Positions 23,645 through 34,300 of a stretch of DNA of 64,000 nucleotides are shown piece after piece. Position numbers and translations under genes: made by a program. Source of the DNA: Nectonema munidae (taxonomy: Eukaryota > Nematomorpha > Nectonematoida > Nectonematidae); contig JAUIRK010000961.1 of NCBI GenBank assembly GCA_030549495.1, positions 62,001-126,000 of the forward strand. The letters run 5' to 3'. The notes beneath the pieces are model-generated. The model did no database searches and was not told where the DNA came from. It saw nothing but the letters and a program-made list of their open reading frames with translations. How positions within the stretch are numbered: position 1 is the first letter of the stretch; every line of letters begins with the position of its first letter.

Positions 23645-24835
23645 ATGTTTTTTCTCTCAATAATTTTGTGCTTTTCTTCAATATTCACTGAATTTTCCTG
23701 TTATTTATTATTTAAAAATCCGAGTGCCCTTTTTAAATGTGAAACATCAATATCTTATCCTAATAACAGTTTTTTGATTCCCAAAGCAAATGTTTCCCTG
23801 ACAGATACCCCCAAAACTCGTTGGAGATCTGTACTCATTTCTCGAAAGGAATACATTCAAGACTTGGTAAACATTGTCAAGGATTACGACGTAGCTTTCA
23901 CAGATGGAAAATTGCTCAAAATCATTAGTTTAATTTTACCCAACTTTATCAACTATTTTCCGTATCCCTACAACGAAGAGTTGATTGGAATCTCGGAGAT
24001 CACTGGAGTCCCCCTCAGTGAAATTTTGGTGTATAACTTGTTTTTTGAATTTTTTGGCTTCTGCACTTCCATCCTAACAGAAGGGAAAGCAGACGAGGGT
24101 GTGTACCACGTGAGGAACTTGGATTTTGGCGTTTTCCTCGGTTGGAACGAGAACTCGCACTCGTGGAAGATTTCAGAAGCGCTGAAGAAGCTGACTCTTC
24201 AAGTCGACTTCACTGACGGCAACGAACATGTCATTTACAGGGGAGTCGTGTTTGCCGCGTACATCGGAGTCCTCACCTCCCTCAAACCCAACTCCTTTTC
24301 CTTCACCGTGAACTCGCGCTTCGACTTTTCCCGTCCCTACGCCGGCCTGATTCACTGGCTCAGTGGCAACCAGTCCTTTACCCCCATCACCGTTCTCTCT
24401 CGCAATTTGATGCGCAGGGCACTCACCTTCCAGCAAGCCAAGCACTTTCTCTCTACCGCTTACTTGGTAGGCCCTGCGTACTTCATTCTCGCTGGTAGGT
24501 TTGCGCACCAGGGGGTCGTGATTACACGTAACTACACCTCCACCCTCTTTGTAGACCCTCTGGGCCCTTCCAGCAACAAGTGGTTTGCGATCCAAACTAA
24601 TTACGATCACTGGAAAAAGCCTTTTTTTCTAGATGACCGCAGAAGTTCTGCCTATTTTTGCCTGAATCATTTCATTCAGTCTCCTCAGAATGTGAGCAAG
24701 CGAACTCTTTACAACTTGCTTTCAACAAGACCCAACTTGAACAAACTCACTGTCTACACCTCCATCATGAATGTCAGGGCGAATCTTTTTGAAACTTTTA
24801 TCGCTACCTGCCCCTCACCTTGTCCTCCTTGGTAG
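23645..24835 (+). CDS. ASAH1: Acid ceramidase (N-acylsphingosine amidohydrolase), intronless
   Basis: A 396-residue Ntn-hydrolase of the acid ceramidase/NAAA family, which cleaves ceramide to sphingosine and fatty acid in the lysosome. A hydrophobic signal peptide spans about residues 1-20. The catalytic nucleophile is Cys140 in FGFCTSILTE, exposed on autocleavage in this family. HVRNLDFGVFLGWNEN (155-170) supplies the conserved Arg and Asp, QTNYDHWKKPFFLDDRR (317-333) the conserved Asn and substrate-pocket segment. Cys32/Cys339 and Cys389/Cys393 sit where human ASAH1 has disulfides. Length, the FGVFLGW segment and the C-terminal CPSPCPPW favour ASAH1 over NAAA. The start is the only Met that gives a full signal peptide. 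AATAAA follows at 24947-24952. The gene is uninterrupted and visibly less A+T-rich than its surroundings, unlike the multi-exon neighbours. Confidence 0.93.
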   Translation: MFFLSIILCFSSIFTEFSCYLLFKNPSALFKCETSISYPNNSFLIPKANVSLTDTPKTRWRSVLISRKEYIQDLVNIVKDYDVAFTDGKLLKIISLILPNFINYFPYPYNEELIGISEITGVPLSEILVYNLFFEFFGFCTSILTEGKADEGVYHVRNLDFGVFLGWNENSHSWKISEALKKLTLQVDFTDGNEHVIYRGVVFAAYIGVLTSLKPNSFSFTVNSRFDFSRPYAGLIHWLSGNQSFTPITVLSRNLMRRALTFQQAKHFLSTAYLVGPAYFILAGRFAHQGVVITRNYTSTLFVDPLGPSSNKWFAIQTNYDHWKKPFFLDDRRSSAYFCLNHFIQSPQNVSKRTLYNLLSTRPNLNKLTVYTSIMNVRANLFETFIATCPSPCPPW

Positions 24836-26930
24836 AGAGAGACTTACACCTTCAATCTCCTATCTTATCATTTGTACTACTAAATTAATATATTATCTCT
24901 CATATACATATATAATGAGTGACTCATTAAAAATATCTATCTAGTCAATAAAAGTATCCAATCCTTTTTCTATTTGAAAGACTACTCAGTCATTTTAATT
25001 TGTGCTAACGTAGATTTAAACTTCGCTATAGAGGAGTTTTTTATTGTAAACAGAGTGGCCTCCTGGCGGTGATATTTCTAGAGCCAATTACTCTTCTAAA
25101 TCCTTGCTTATTTCCTTTCTGGAGTTATGAAAGTTTATTGCTCTACTTTGCACACACATAGTCATTTTAATCATAAGCTCTTTTCAAGTACATATCATAT
25201 TGCAGATCTTTTATCTGCTCCATTATATAACAATCAAGGTCATCTTTTGGTTTTGATCTTATTAGCTTATTTGTTTTCTTTAAAATGTGTAAAACATATA
25301 GAGATTTTTATTATGCATAGTTATCTAAAAGGCAAATTTTTAAAAATTGGTTGACATCATTTGTGAACGCTCCTAATAGCAGATTTCGCGAATCTTTTAC
25401 ATGGCATGAATGAAGCATTTTCAACTTCTAATTTTGCTAACATCTGTTCGAATCCTATCTTTCAAAAAGGGTTGCTTTATCGTTGAGTTTTTAAGTTTTT
25501 GTTATAATTTTAAAAATGGTAGCGCCAACTGATCATGCCTAGGTTGTTTTAGATATAGTGCGTTTGACTGTCCTAGTTCCATTCCCAAGCACTACGCACC
25601 ATTGAACAACGGTTGTTTACTTCGGCTCCACGAACATATGTTTCCTTCAATGATTTTATCACTTAAATTGTGGATTAAGTTTGGATAGAGCCAGTCACTT
25701 GTTGGCTTTTTAGACTTGTTCCAAAGATCGCCAAAGAAATAAGTAAAACTATATTCCATTTAAAAATTCAAAGGGCATTGTATGTTCTGTAATTCTCGTG
25801 TTCAGACATTTGAACGAATTTTGTTAATTAAATTGTGTGCATTTTGCTTATACTAGTGTAATTTTGTCGAAATTGTCTTTGTTCAAAAAATAGAAGATAA
25901 AAAGAAATGTCATACGTCAAAGTGAAAACGAATCAGAAATTAAAGGGTGCATTCTTTTTAGAAATGAGCAAAACACTGAAATAAAAGAAACACGTGCTTT
26001 ATTGAAACTAAGAACAATTAATCTAATTGTTAATTAAACTAAACAATTAATCAATATTCTCAGGAAAAATAGGATGCAACTTTTCAGTGAAATAATGCAA
26101 GAAGTGGTAGAATAAAAGAAATCTTATTCCACACTTACGAATGTAATACTACTTGCAATAAAAACAGCAGGAATAATTCTTTTCATTTATTTCCTACTCT
26201 TTCAGCAAACCGAATTAAATTTTATTTTTAAGCCTTTGTAAGACTCAGGTTTTTGGAAACGAATCATCAGCTTACTTTTTTCAATTCGTTTTTATACAAC
26301 CTAAGGCAGACTATTTTACTTTATGTGTCACAAGTGTCCCAATGACTTGAATGTGTTAAGTGCTTCTATAATGGAATTTTTTTAAAAGTTAAGTGAAAAA
26401 TAAGAAACATTGTGCTACAAATTTTTTCATATATAAGTATAAATAAATTGAAATGATAAAATAATTGCAAAGTTTATCAATTGAAAAAAAAACAATTCTT
26501 TGAAGGAATTGCGCACGAATAAGTTTTCGCCGCGAAATTATAAATCGAGCCGTAATTGATATTTGAAATATGCTTTGAACAATTTTTTTTATCAAATCCA
26601 TTACCTTTCATTCGTGACTTTGAATCATTTTAAAGTGTTTATTTCTTTTAAAAAGCTTTTGTAATTTTCATAGAAAATACTTTTTGAAAAGTGAGAAAGA
26701 TTGAAATAAAGAGTTCATTATTTCTACTTGAGCGCATGTTGAGTGTACTTTGTTGTGGGTATGGACACCCGATGTAGATTTGTGTCAAATCATGTAATCT
26801 CGTCAGTATATAACGCGCTAACAAAGAGAAGGTAGAACTAGAACAACCAGATGTGTCATTTGACACATTTTGAATTTATATGTCTTATTATTTCGGTGTT
26901 TTATAAGATTCAATTTGTGATTCTGTTTTA
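24836..26930. other. Intergenic DNA between ASAH1 and a hAT relic
   Basis: Starts with the ASAH1 3' flank (AATAAA at 24947). No further gene recognised; the short ORFs here lack family features. About 25995-26060 has repeated AATTAATC/TTAATTAA motifs that form small palindromes. Confidence 0.4.
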
Positions 26931-27775
26931 TCATCATTATTTTTGTCCCGGGAATTAACGGGAAAAATATTAATCCCGGGTTCCTGGGAATTGAATTTTG
27001 TCAAAAATTTTTCAAATAGTCTAAACTTTGATTTAATCAAAAAATGAATAACTAAATAGAATATAATTAAAAGTTTGCTATTGTTATCAATTTTATAGGT
27101 TATGAAAATTTTGAAAGCCTTATTTTTATTGCAAACTATATGCAAAAAAGTTATATTTTCTCATACTGTATAAACTTTAAAAAAACAGTTAATACTTTTT
27201 TCACTCAGCGGAGTCCTTATTTTTGTTATGAACAAACTGGCTGCTGAAAAAGCTCAGATTCCACCGAAGTCGAAGGGATAATTCTTAAGCATTTTCTAGC
27301 AGAATAATGTTAGAAGATTGACTTCCTGTTGCTTCAAGCTTATTTATTTCTTGTTTCAAACTTTGAGTTGTCTTTTCTAGCTTTTCTTCCAAAATCAAAG
27401 ATTCGCAATATCAGATAAGCCTTTTCCTAAATTTAAATATTGTAGTAAGTTAAAATTAGTTTCGGATTTCGTCTTTGAACAACTCTTTTAGTAAATGCTT
27501 TTTTTTTAATTCATTGCAAATAGTGAACTTTGCTTTTTTAATTATAATTAAAAAAAATTAAACTAAGCACAAAATTCTTTTTAGATTAACAGGGTATTTA
27601 TGTAAATTAAAATTATCAATCAATATAAACTTAATTTTTTTCAATTACATTTTGTTAAATTTTTATTATATTCTTGGGAACGCAAATTGCCCTTTTTCCA
27701 GGTTCCCGGGAAAGAATCACTAATTCCCGGCAACGCATATTGTCATTTTTTGAGTCGTGATTCCGTTTTCCCGGG
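26931..27775 (-). pseudogene. Degraded hAT transposon with CCCGGGAA-rich ends
   Basis: Both ends hold clusters of CCCGGGAA-type motifs in inverted arrangement (26945-26995; 27705-27775), as in the hAT copy at 10280. Between about 27195 and 27400 the minus strand reads SLILEEKLEKTTQSLKQEIN and then GSQSSNIILLENA. After a stop it continues IIPSTSVESE and, in another frame, AFSAASLFITKIRTPLS. That is the hAT C-terminal dimerisation motif broken by a stop and a frameshift. No target duplication found. Confidence 0.65.
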
Positions 27776-28007
27776 AATGTTGAGAGTTTTAATCATTTTT
27801 CCTGATTTTTTTGAAAATTTTATTTCAAAATTTGTGTGAAATAGTTGGCTTTTAAATTTCCTTTCTTGTATCTTAATTATATTTGAATAAAAAATAAAAA
27901 TAATTTTTCATTTTACATTAATTGACGCTTTTCCTAAATAACTTTTATATGTTGAAAGGAAGTATATCGGTTTACATTTTAGAAAGAGAGAAGGACTTCT
28001 CGAGTAA

Positions 28008-30023
28008 ATGTTGGATTTTTTCATAATTTTTTCGCGAGGTGGGATTGTTTTGTGGTGTTTTCAAGCGACAACAGCTGCAATCTACCCAGCAATCAACTCG
28101 TACATCTGCGACGCCTTGTTGCAGAACAAGGCATTCTCTAGTAGTAGTTACCATGTCAATAACTGGAGATTACATTGCAAGCTAGACAATGAGTATCGTC
28201 TGGTGTTTGTGCTTGGCTACCAAAAAAACTTGACACTTTCTTACCTAGATAAGTTTTTGGACGAAATTCAACTACAATTCAGGGATTTGTACCGGAATAA
28301 AGTTTCGGATAAGAATGCTGCTGGCATTTACTCTCAATACGACGAATTTGGAGAAGTGTTCAACAGCGTTCTTCAAGGAGTTTTCAAAAATGAACAAGAA
28401 TTGAAAAAAGTTGCCAAAGTGATGCGCTCTTATGATGAATCTGAAAAATCGAAGAAAACGATCCAAGACTTTGTGACGAATAAGCAAACGGAGGAGGTGA
28501 AAGCCCAACGCGAGAAAAAGCTCCTCTCAAAAAAGAAGAATACCCCGTCCACAAGTAAGACGAAAGAGGATGACGAAAAAGTTGTTGCTAAGATGAATGG
28601 CTTTCATCCAATAATAGAAGTAGAGGGTGCTTCTAACAAAGCTAAGCCAACAACTTCCATGAAGCCTTTTTCAGGAAAAAAAGGAAGATTTGGTAGAAGT
28701 GAAAACTGTAAAGTCTCCTCTCTGAATTCCTCCAAGCCTAAGACTAAAACCGCTAGAACATGGGACTTGGTTGAAGGAAGCTGTAATTTCGATGAAAAGC
28801 TCGACTACAGTTCAAACCCACATCTTCCCGCGTCTAAAGTGATTGAAAATGGTGTCCAGGTCTCCTCTGAGATGCAACTCAAATTTGGGGGACAAGAAGT
28901 GGTTGGCAAGATGCACGGAAATTTACAAGACTTTGAATCTGTTTCAGAAAGTGAGTCGGAGGACTCGTCTGAAGACGACGTTTTGTCTAGTGGGAAAAGC
29001 GAAGTCGTGAACAAGATAACAACGAGCAAAAAGAAATCTTCGTCGCATATTTTCTCGTACATTTCATCGCTCGTTGGAAATAAAGCGTTGGAGGAGAAGG
29101 ATGTACGGCCACTTTTGGATCAAATCAAGAATCACTTGATATCTAAGAATGTTGCTTCTGAAGTTTCAGAAAATCTTTGCTCCTCCATCGCTACGAACTT
29201 AGAGGGCAAAGTTTTGGGAACGTTCACGAGTTTGAAAGCCACTGTTTACAAAGCGCTCGAGGATTCCTTGACCCAGATTCTGTCACCGAACCGACGCATC
29301 GACATTCTACGAGATATCTCCGAGTCTCGAAAACATTCCAAACCGTATGTAATCACATTTTGTGGTGTAAATGGCGTTGGCAAGTCCACGAATCTGGCGA
29401 AGATTGCATTTTGGCTCATTGAAAATGGATATCGCGTCCTGATCGCAGCTTGTGACACATTTCGTTCTGGCGCGGTTGAGCAGTTGCGAACTCACACTCG
29501 CCACTTGAATTCCCTGCACCCTCCTGTGAAGTCCGCATCCGGCCAAACCCAATTTTGGGTCCAGCTCTACGAAAAGGGTTACGGCAAGAACGCGGCAGCC
29601 ATTGCTAAGGAAGCGATCGCATACGCCAGTGAAAATTGCGTGGATGTTTGCTTGGTCGATACCGCAGGTCGGATGCAGGATAATGAACCGCTGATGCGAT
29701 CTTTAACGAAGTTGATTGCTTTGAATGAGCCTGACCTTGTGCTTTTTGTAGGCGAAGCCTTGGTCGGGAACGAAGCCACCGATCAGCTTATCAAATTCAA
29801 TCAAGCTCTCGCAAACTTCTCAGAATCGCCCTCAACGAAGACGCGCTTGATTGATGGCATCGTACTCTCCAAGTTTGATACGATCGATGACAAAGTTGGT
29901 GCTGCGATTTCCATGTCCTACGTCACTGGTCAACCCATCCTATTTGTAGGAACTGGTCAAACGTACACTGACATTAAAAAGCTGAATGTCAAATCCGTTG
30001 TGTCGCTTCTAATGAAGGCTTAA
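28008..30023 (+). CDS. SRPRA: Signal recognition particle receptor subunit alpha (SR-alpha), intronless
   Basis: A 671-residue GTPase that docks SRP-ribosome complexes at the ER membrane with SR-beta. The start MLDFFIIFSRGGIVLWCFQ is the family's conserved N terminus, so the start is secure. Residues 1 to about 130 are the SRX domain that binds SR-beta. About 130-345 is a charged Lys/Ser/Glu linker with acidic Ser runs. The N and G domains fill the remainder: G1/P-loop GVNGVGKST 453-461, G2 DTFRSGA 483-489, G3 DTAGR 551-555, G4 SKFD 621-624 (Ser where most have Thr) and GTGQTY near the end, finishing in LMKA. Relative to human there is an insertion of a few residues after LHPP (about 503-510). 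AATAAA lies at 30228-30233. The ORF is intact, uninterrupted and richer in G+C than its flanks. Confidence 0.96.
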   Translation: MLDFFIIFSRGGIVLWCFQATTAAIYPAINSYICDALLQNKAFSSSSYHVNNWRLHCKLDNEYRLVFVLGYQKNLTLSYLDKFLDEIQLQFRDLYRNKVSDKNAAGIYSQYDEFGEVFNSVLQGVFKNEQELKKVAKVMRSYDESEKSKKTIQDFVTNKQTEEVKAQREKKLLSKKKNTPSTSKTKEDDEKVVAKMNGFHPIIEVEGASNKAKPTTSMKPFSGKKGRFGRSENCKVSSLNSSKPKTKTARTWDLVEGSCNFDEKLDYSSNPHLPASKVIENGVQVSSEMQLKFGGQEVVGKMHGNLQDFESVSESESEDSSEDDVLSSGKSEVVNKITTSKKKSSSHIFSYISSLVGNKALEEKDVRPLLDQIKNHLISKNVASEVSENLCSSIATNLEGKVLGTFTSLKATVYKALEDSLTQILSPNRRIDILRDISESRKHSKPYVITFCGVNGVGKSTNLAKIAFWLIENGYRVLIAACDTFRSGAVEQLRTHTRHLNSLHPPVKSASGQTQFWVQLYEKGYGKNAAAIAKEAIAYASENCVDVCLVDTAGRMQDNEPLMRSLTKLIALNEPDLVLFVGEALVGNEATDQLIKFNQALANFSESPSTKTRLIDGIVLSKFDTIDDKVGAAISMSYVTGQPILFVGTGQTYTDIKKLNVKSVVSLLMKA

Positions 30024-30820
30024 TGTTTCATATCATTAGTATTTTTATGCAAACTACAAATAATATCACAATGGAGTACATTTTAATTTATTTATCCTAT
30101 TTCTACACAGTTTTATTATTTCTTTAAAAGGACATTTTAAAAATACTTTTTGACTATTTGAAGATTATCATTATCATTTTTTATTGAAAACTAAATATTT
30201 TTTACCAATTTTTGATCTTCACCGCTGAATAAATATTTTATCTTTGACATTAAAATTTGTCTTTATATGCTTGTAGAAAACGCCTCGATAAATTCTCTTC
30301 CAAAAAGTATCATTAAAAGTCGCCCATTTTTGCACATATAACTTCCCTTTACTTGCTGTGTTTTGTGTGTAAAAATGAATACATATATGCTTTTATAAAG
30401 AGTATTGAATGCATTAAATCTAGCAAATAAACTAGAAACCGTTCCTAGAAATAGAGAAGCATTATTTTTAGGACACACGCCTTGATAACAATAAAGTGAG
30501 GAGCCAAGCTCCCTAGCTTTAATTTAATAACCATTCTATTTTGTTTCATTTTTCTTGTGTGTGTCTTCTTTGTTTTATCTTTCATACATACTTTGTCTAT
30601 CTGTGGCGATAACCTAAACACGTGTGTTCACTTTTCTTAAACTCTCTTTAGATGTATCGTTTTAGTGGATGTATAACTAAAATATACTCAATCATAGATC
30701 GTATTTTGTCTGGAGTAATAGTTTGAAACAATTTTATTTAATTTTAACTCCAAGAGTCTATCAAATCACTTCATGTAAATAACTTAAAAAATTAGTGATG
30801 CCAATACTCCACTCTTGTCC
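30024..30820. other. SRPRA 3' flank
   Basis: Contains the SRPRA 3' untranslated region with AATAAA at 30228-30233. No gene recognised after that. Confidence 0.45.
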
Positions 30821-30979
30821 TTAAGTGGCTAATTTAATTGGATTCATTTTTTCAAGTTTATTTCTTCTAAAATCAGTCAATTTTGAAATTGCAATTTCTC
30901 TGTGTTTCCGTTCTAAATCTTTGATTCCTTCCTTGCTCAATAACTTAATATATGTGCCTCCATAATTAGTGTCCACTAA
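30821..30979 (-). CDS. Candidate C-terminal exon of an unrecognised gene
   Basis: After a plausible splice acceptor (TTTTTAG, reverse strand, ending at 30980), 52 codons are open to a TAA at 30821-30823. The peptide begins LVDTNYGGTYIKLLSKEGIK and continues as a basic helix (ERKHREIAISKLTDFRRNK). Composition and phase look coding, but I do not recognise the family and could not find upstream exons. It lies beyond the end of the SUMF1 gene on the same strand, separated by a LINE scrap. It may be a gene-tail exon or a transposon remnant. Confidence 0.3.
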   Translation of the reverse strand, partial: LVDTNYGGTYIKLLSKEGIKDLERKHREIAISKLTDFRRNKLEKMNPIKLAT

Positions 30980-31059
30980 CTAAAAATGTGATGTTATAAT
31001 CACAAGAGAGCATTGCCTTTGCAGAAAACACAGTACTGAGCAAATAAAGGACTCCTTAG

Positions 31060-31300
31060 AATTAAGTTATGGTGCAAGGGTTAAAGTTAGATCCAAATTA
31101 ACCTGGATGGAAAACATGAAGAAAGATTTAAAATTTTAGAACTTAGATTAAGTGATGGAAAAGACAGGTTCTTCTGGAGACAGAAAATTAATCTTGACTC
31201 ATTCTGATTATTATTTGCCTTTCATGGTGACCCGGCTTACCCCAGTCTTCTGGGACTAATCAAAAAAGCCGTAAAATGGAATGATGATGAATATGTTTCT
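31060..31300 (+). pseudogene. LINE reverse-transcriptase 3'-end relic
   Basis: Plus-strand frames read SKLTWMENMKKDLK, then after a frameshift KILELRLSDGKDRFFWRQK, then the ending GDPAYPSLLGLIKKAVKW followed by GATGATGATGAA. This is the stereotyped C-terminal end (W-x-E-x-(M/V)-K-K-D, D-R-x-x-W-R, then an A-D-P-A type tail) of endonuclease/reverse-transcriptase LINE proteins. Confidence 0.6.
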
Positions 31301-31378
31301 TCTATTAGAAAGTGGGCGTAATATGAATGAGTCTTTAATAAAGAGGTTTTTTAATTATAAAATTTCGGAGCATTTATT

Positions 31379-34300
31379 TTATAATTCAAGTTTTAAAGAT
31401 GGCGACGTCTTAGAAGAAGCATGGTGAACATCTGAAGCACACCTGAATCCCAAGTTGGATGCTGAGCTGTCTAAAGTATTTTCACTTCTCGCTGCACACC
31501 GGTATCGATAGCACCAGTCCTATATAAAACAAAAACATTTTTTTATTTCGTAGATGATTCCGCCACATCCCACCATGAATAAAAACCAAGATTTATGCAA
31601 ATATAATCAATTCTTCATATTATCTTTACTCTTTTTGATAGAACTAAAGAAAACTCAAGAGAAAGATATATAACTAAAACACTATACGTTAATAATTGCA
31701 AAAAGACGTAAAATTTGAGCTAGCTATTTACACAGGCTAGAAATAAATATAAAAAACAAAAGATAATTTTTTATAATTTTAAATAATAATAATAATAATA
31801 ATCATTAAAACAAAGGTACTAATTAATTGCTTAATATCTTTTAACCGATCGATTAGTCGGTTAATTTTTGGGAAATTTTGAGTCTCTATATATACATAAG
31901 GTACACAAATTAACAGAAAAAATCAAACACAATTTTATTAGATCGTTCTTACAAGTACGAGAACATGAAAATAAGATTGAGGAATGTCGTTTTTAAAGAG
32001 ACGGATCATACATAAATGACGTCGCCCAAAATTTATAAGTTCTAAACACCCGCCGTCGTGATTTTTACCCCTCCTGCTCTATTTTTTAATACAGAGAATC
32101 TAGAATTAGTTTACCCCCTTCCCGGTAGGGGACATCATATATGTTTGATCCCTGATATAATTACACAAGACATTGCATTACAATAGTTTCAAAAAAGGTT
32201 TAAAAGTATCTATATGTGTCATTTTATTATGATTTGAAGTGACCGGTTCTGTTACGGTGAATTAGCCAGCCTTATTCTCCGGTTAATTTTCACCGATTAC
32301 CTTAACTAGTTCGTACTAGTTCCCTTATATCTTGATTTGCTAACACTTAAGGATGTGTATTTAGACAACAAATGTCAATGTAGAATACCAAGCTCTGTCA
32401 GACTTTGTTTACTTTACCAAATATACAAAACATTTAGAAATTAAAAATCATGCTATAGAGAGAGTAGCATTTGCCCATCTGTGGTTTTATGGGGTTTTTA
32501 ATTCGTATCGTTGCCAACATTGCATAGCAAAATACCCACCCAAGCTGAAAGAGCTTCATCATCAAGTTCATTTCTTATTCTTAATTTGAGATAACTCATG
32601 AATGAATAAAAATATAAAATCTTTGTGAACAGAAGACGCTGCTTTTTTGTTTGTATGGCCACGTAAATCGATTTTCAATGCTCAGAGTGTTTAAATAAGT
32701 CACATGTAGACGTTGATCCATTGGAGTGCATTCTCTTTCACTGATATTTTAATAAATTACTACAATTCAAGCAACCTCTCTTTTATTTTCATATGACCGA
32801 TTTTATTTGTTGGCACACGCATTCCTATTATTTCTAATCGAATATTTTATCAAAATTACAAGCGCTTATTTCCTTTTTTAAGAAGATCTAAGAGTAGTAC
32901 AAATAATTACTTTTCATTTCTTCGTGTCTTATTTCCTTTTTTTAAGATCTAAGAGTAGTACAAATAATTACTTTTGATTTCTTCGTGTCTTATTTCCTTT
33001 TTTTAAGATCTAAGAGTAGTACAAATAATTACTTTTGATTTCTTCGTGTCATATGCATACTTAGTTCTAAAAAATATGCCTAATCAAAAGAGCAATTTTC
33101 AGGAGGCGAAATGGAAATTAAATGCATGTTACGCAAAGAGGTCTTTTTGTTGTATCGCCGAAGAAAGAGAAAGGCTCTGAAAGATTTAATACCTTATGGC
33201 ACATGAATGAGCCTCCTTTCTTCACTTTTCTAGTATCTCCCTTCTCGCTTGAACTTTTGTGGTCTTCATTCTTTGGCGCCCAATCATCGCTAGTCCATTC
33301 CCAAACGTTTCCAAGCATATTTTTAATACCATATGGAGAAGCTTCAAACTCGTTAACCTTGGGAATAATGACATCGGTGGAAAAGTTTGGAAAAAAAGAA
33401 CAATTTAGCGAACATCTCACAGGTGCCGTTGATAAATAGCCGTCTTCTAGGGTGTTTTCTGTTGGAAACTTTCCTTGCCAAATATTCATATGATGCTTTC
33501 CAAATGGCTTCAATTTATTGCCCCAGGAGAATAATCTAATTAAAATATAAATAAAATCTTTTTTCATGGCGTTAAAAAAGTAAGAAGTAAAGCTCTTCAA
33601 TTTCATCCAGTCAAAAAATGATGATAAAGGAATTAATGTTATTTTTGAAAATATTTTTTTCAATAAAATAAGATTCACAATTTTTAAGAACTTCTGATTT
33701 GCCCTTTTAATTCAAAGTTAAAATTTCTTGCCAGATTAAAACAAATCCTATTATTTTTCATTTTAGGTAGTCTAGAAAAAAATTTCTTTGATTGGCACAT
33801 GTCTAAAAATATTTTCCTTTTCAGCTATATCCTCCTATTATTAGTTCATTTAAATAACTTCGTCTATGTATCTTTTGCTCATAAACGAATAATGGTGCTA
33901 AAATCATGAAAGTTCTGTTCAAAAATGTTTTATTATACTTTTATGATGTGCATATTTCAACGAACTTCATTTCCATATATTTTACAACTTGGTATCTTTT
34001 ATTCTCGGCCTTAGTAGATTCTTATAATTCTGTTTTTGAGTTTGGCCCCCCACAAAACCCCCCCCCTTCCCCCCCCCCCTTTCCAATTTAGAAAAAAATT
34101 TCCCCTTCCCTTCTCTTTCCCACACAAAAACAAACCCAAAACACACACTCTTTCCTTCCTTCTTTTTTTTTTTTAAAAACTACATTTTATATATAATAAA
34201 AATACATAAAGGTGTGGAAAAGGAATTTTTTTTTTTCTTCCAATTAAAAATAAAAAAAAAAAATTAATATTTAAATTAAAGAAAATAAATTTTTTTTTTT

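Noticed and set aside
24173-24610. 145-codon minus-strand ORF inside the acid ceramidase gene
   Set aside because: It is the antisense shadow of a well-supported coding frame and has no family signal.
25445-25460. TTCGAATCC, resembling a tRNA T-loop box
   Set aside because: No acceptor stem, D-arm or anticodon arm could be folded around it.
29177-29779. Several overlapping ORFs on both strands inside SRPRA
   Set aside because: Shadows of the conserved GTPase domain in other frames.
33118-33678. SUMF1 exon read as one 186-codon ORF ending at 33118
   Set aside because: Both ends run into intron. The true exon is 33193-33535 and the catalytic-cysteine exon lies 1.7 kb away at 31379-31519.
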